Assembly (NCBI RefSeq): GCF_001293465.1
Contig: NZ_JSYZ01000001.1
Location: 327,590 to 391,589, forward strand
DNA: 64,000 nucleotides
Source of the DNA: Pseudomonas asplenii
GTDB taxonomy: Bacteria > Pseudomonadota > Gammaproteobacteria > Pseudomonadales > Pseudomonadaceae
Reading direction: 5' to 3'
Positions within the stretch are counted from its first letter, which is position 1. Each line of letters opens with the position of its first letter. Of the stretch, positions 61,609 to 64,000 are shown piece after piece. Under the pieces are notes generated by a model, which worked only from the letters and a program-made list of their open reading frames with translations, made no database searches and was not told where the DNA came from. Both the position numbers and the translations under genes were made by a program.

Positions 61609-62711
61609 CATTCCTCCTGCCGTTGAGTGGCCGCCGGCGGCCTGCTGGCCGGCTTGGCCGCGGGTTTGGCGGTGGTCGGTTTTGGCGCCGGAGTGCTGTT
61701 GGCCGCACCATGCGCCGCAGCGGCAGCCGCCGCGCCATGGGCGGTCGGCTTGGGCACAGGGGCCGTGGCGGCGGGCGTGGCCGGGGTCGCCGCAGGCTTG
61801 GGCACGGTCGCCGGAACCGCCGCCGCCCCTTCACCCTGCTTGTCGGCTTCCTGGGCCTGGGCCGCATCGTTGGCCCGCTCTTCCGGTGTACGGCTGTCGC
61901 TGAACACCAGCAGCAGGTAGCGGCTGCGGTTCAACGCGGCGGTCGGCACGGCGCGAACAATGGCGAACGGCTGGCCGGAGTCATGGATGACTTCCTTGAC
62001 CGTCGCCACCGGGTAGCCGGCCGGGAACCGCTGGCCCAGGCCGGAACTGACCAGCAGGTCGCCTTCCTTGATGTCCGCGGTATCGGCGACATGACGCAAC
62101 TCCAGGCGCTCGGGGTTGCCGGTACCGCTGGCGATCGCCCGCAGACCGTTGCGGTTGACCTGTACCGGAATGCTGTGGGTGGTATCGGTCAGCAGCAGCA
62201 CACGGGAGGTGTACGGCATCAACTCGACCACCTGGCCCATCAGGCCACGGGCATCGAGCACCGGTTGCCCGAGCACCACGCCATCGCGCTCGCCCTTGTT
62301 GATGATGATGCGATGGGTGAAGGGGTTGGGGTCCATGCCGATCAGTTCGGCGACCTCGACCTTCTCGTTGACCAGTGCCGAGGAGTTCAGCAGTTCGCGC
62401 AGGCGCACGTTCTGCTCGGTCAGGGCGGCCAGTTTCTGCAGGCGCCCCTGCAACAGCAGGTTCTCGGTCTGGAGTTTCTCGTTCTCGGCGACCAGTTCGG
62501 TACGGCTGCCGAACTGGCTGGCCACGCCTTGCCACAGCCGCTGCGGCAGGTCGGTGATCCAGTACGATTGCATCAGCACCAGCGAGGCCTGGCTGCGGAT
62601 CGGCTTGAGCACCGTGAAGCGGGCATCGACCACCATCAGCGCAACCGACAGCACGACCAGCACCAGCAGGCGCACGCCCAATGAGGGGCCTTTGGCGAAA
62701 AGCGGTTTAAT
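61608..62711 (-). CDS. mreC: Rod shape-determining protein MreC, probable ATT start
   Basis: This protein has one N-terminal membrane helix (about residues 14-32), a coiled coil (LVAENEKLQTENLLLQGRLQKL) and the MreC beta-domain. The C-terminal 80 residues are a low-complexity Pro/Ala/Lys tail. The natural start appears to be ATT at 62711: reading ATT-AAA-CCG gives (M)KPLFAKGPSLGVRL, which aligns from its first residue with E. coli MKPIFSRGPSLQIRL, and GGAGG lies eight bases upstream. No ATG, GTG or TTG lies at that place; the nearest alternative, TTG at 62681, would remove ten family residues. The ATT-started protein has 367 residues. Confidence 0.88.
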   Translation of the reverse strand: MKPLFAKGPSLGVRLLVLVVLSVALMVVDARFTVLKPIRSQASLVLMQSYWITDLPQRLWQGVASQFGSRTELVAENEKLQTENLLLQGRLQKLAALTEQNVRLRELLNSSALVNEKVEVAELIGMDPNPFTHRIIINKGERDGVVLGQPVLDARGLMGQVVELMPYTSRVLLLTDTTHSIPVQVNRNGLRAIASGTGNPERLELRHVADTADIKEGDLLVSSGLGQRFPAGYPVATVKEVIHDSGQPFAIVRAVPTAALNRSRYLLLVFSDSRTPEERANDAAQAQEADKQGEGAAAVPATVPKPAATPATPAATAPVPKPTAHGAAAAAAAHGAANSTPAPKPTTAKPAAKPASRPPAATQRQEE

Positions 62712-62794
62712 GAGCCGCTCCTCCCAGGCAAATAGACATTTTATTCATACGGCATCAAACCGGCCTGGATGCAGATTGACAGAAGATAAACGCA

Positions 62795-62822
62795 ACAGGC
62801 AGCACTGCAAAGTGCTGCCTGT
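62795..62822 (-). terminator. Attenuator-like hairpin between mreB and mreC
   Basis: ACAGGCAGCACT and AGTGCTGCCTGT form a perfect 12-base stem around GCAA. On the minus strand it is followed by TGCGTTTATCTTC, a weak T-run. It may end most mreB transcripts while letting a fraction continue into mreCD. Confidence 0.6.
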
Positions 62823-62853
62823 GAACGGACCGTCGTAGCGTCTGCCAGCGAAC

Positions 62854-63981
<1,128 letters not shown>

Positions 63982-64000
63982 TTAGGCGTTTTTCCGAGCA

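Overview
The window is chromosomal DNA of a Pseudomonas, most likely of the P. fluorescens group. The evidence is the high GC content, REP/REPIN elements of the pseudomonad type, and a long run of genes in the order known from P. aeruginosa PAO1 (cysNC-cysD-nif3-algW-hisC-hisD-hisG-murA-ibaG-mlaB-F, then kdsD-kdsC-lptC-lptA-lptB-rpoN-hpf-ptsN-rapZ-ptsO, then sodA-fumC-fagA-pmbA-darP-tldD-yhdP-rng-maf-mreD-mreC-mreB). No tRNA, rRNA, CRISPR array, prophage or full-size insertion sequence was seen. Coding density is high, and most long ORFs antisense to real genes are GC-rich shadows.

Region 1 (1-10.2 kb) is accessory metabolism: a MalT-type LuxR regulator beside a DUF1329/DUF1302 envelope pair, an SDR dehydrogenase, a CidA/LrgA-CidB/LrgB pair divergent from a LysR regulator with a 15-bp palindrome between them, and a MioC-type flavodoxin. 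The 538-bp gap at 6142-6679 holds a strong plus-strand terminator with no annotated plus-strand gene, so a small RNA is possible.

Region 2 (10.4-15.8 kb) is the most interesting part. A short LOV blue-light receptor, a PilZ-like protein and a class II LitR/CarH-like MerR regulator lacking its B12 ligands sit beside a membrane-anchored ABM-domain protein and the folM-folE-folX operon for tetrahydromonapterin. In P. putida KT2440, LOV/LitR (PpSB-LOV/PplR) pairs control light-inducible genes including folE. Here the receptor, the regulator and a complete pterin route are physically linked. DUF1244 and HopJ-family genes follow.

Region 3 (15.9-26.8 kb) contains trxB, cysZ, a membrane protein, a GT4 glycosyltransferase, an old-yellow-enzyme reductase, glutathione peroxidase, slyD, a DUF3565 gene, a long-form pta without ackA at the place where PAO1 has it, and a PlsC-type acyltransferase. 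A REP-associated tyrosine transposase (RAYT) follows, flanked by inverted REPs and trailed by a 38-bp tandem repeat that appears to derive from REP flanks.

Region 4 (26.8-64 kb) is the conserved housekeeping block: sulfate activation, AlgW envelope-stress protease, histidine biosynthesis, peptidoglycan precursor synthesis, phospholipid (Mla) and LPS (Kds/Lpt) transport, sigma-54 and the nitrogen PTS, the Fur-type fagA-fumC-orfX-sodA operon, TldD/PmbA protease, YhdP, RNase G, Maf and the MreBCD elongation complex. The mreC gene appears to start at ATT.
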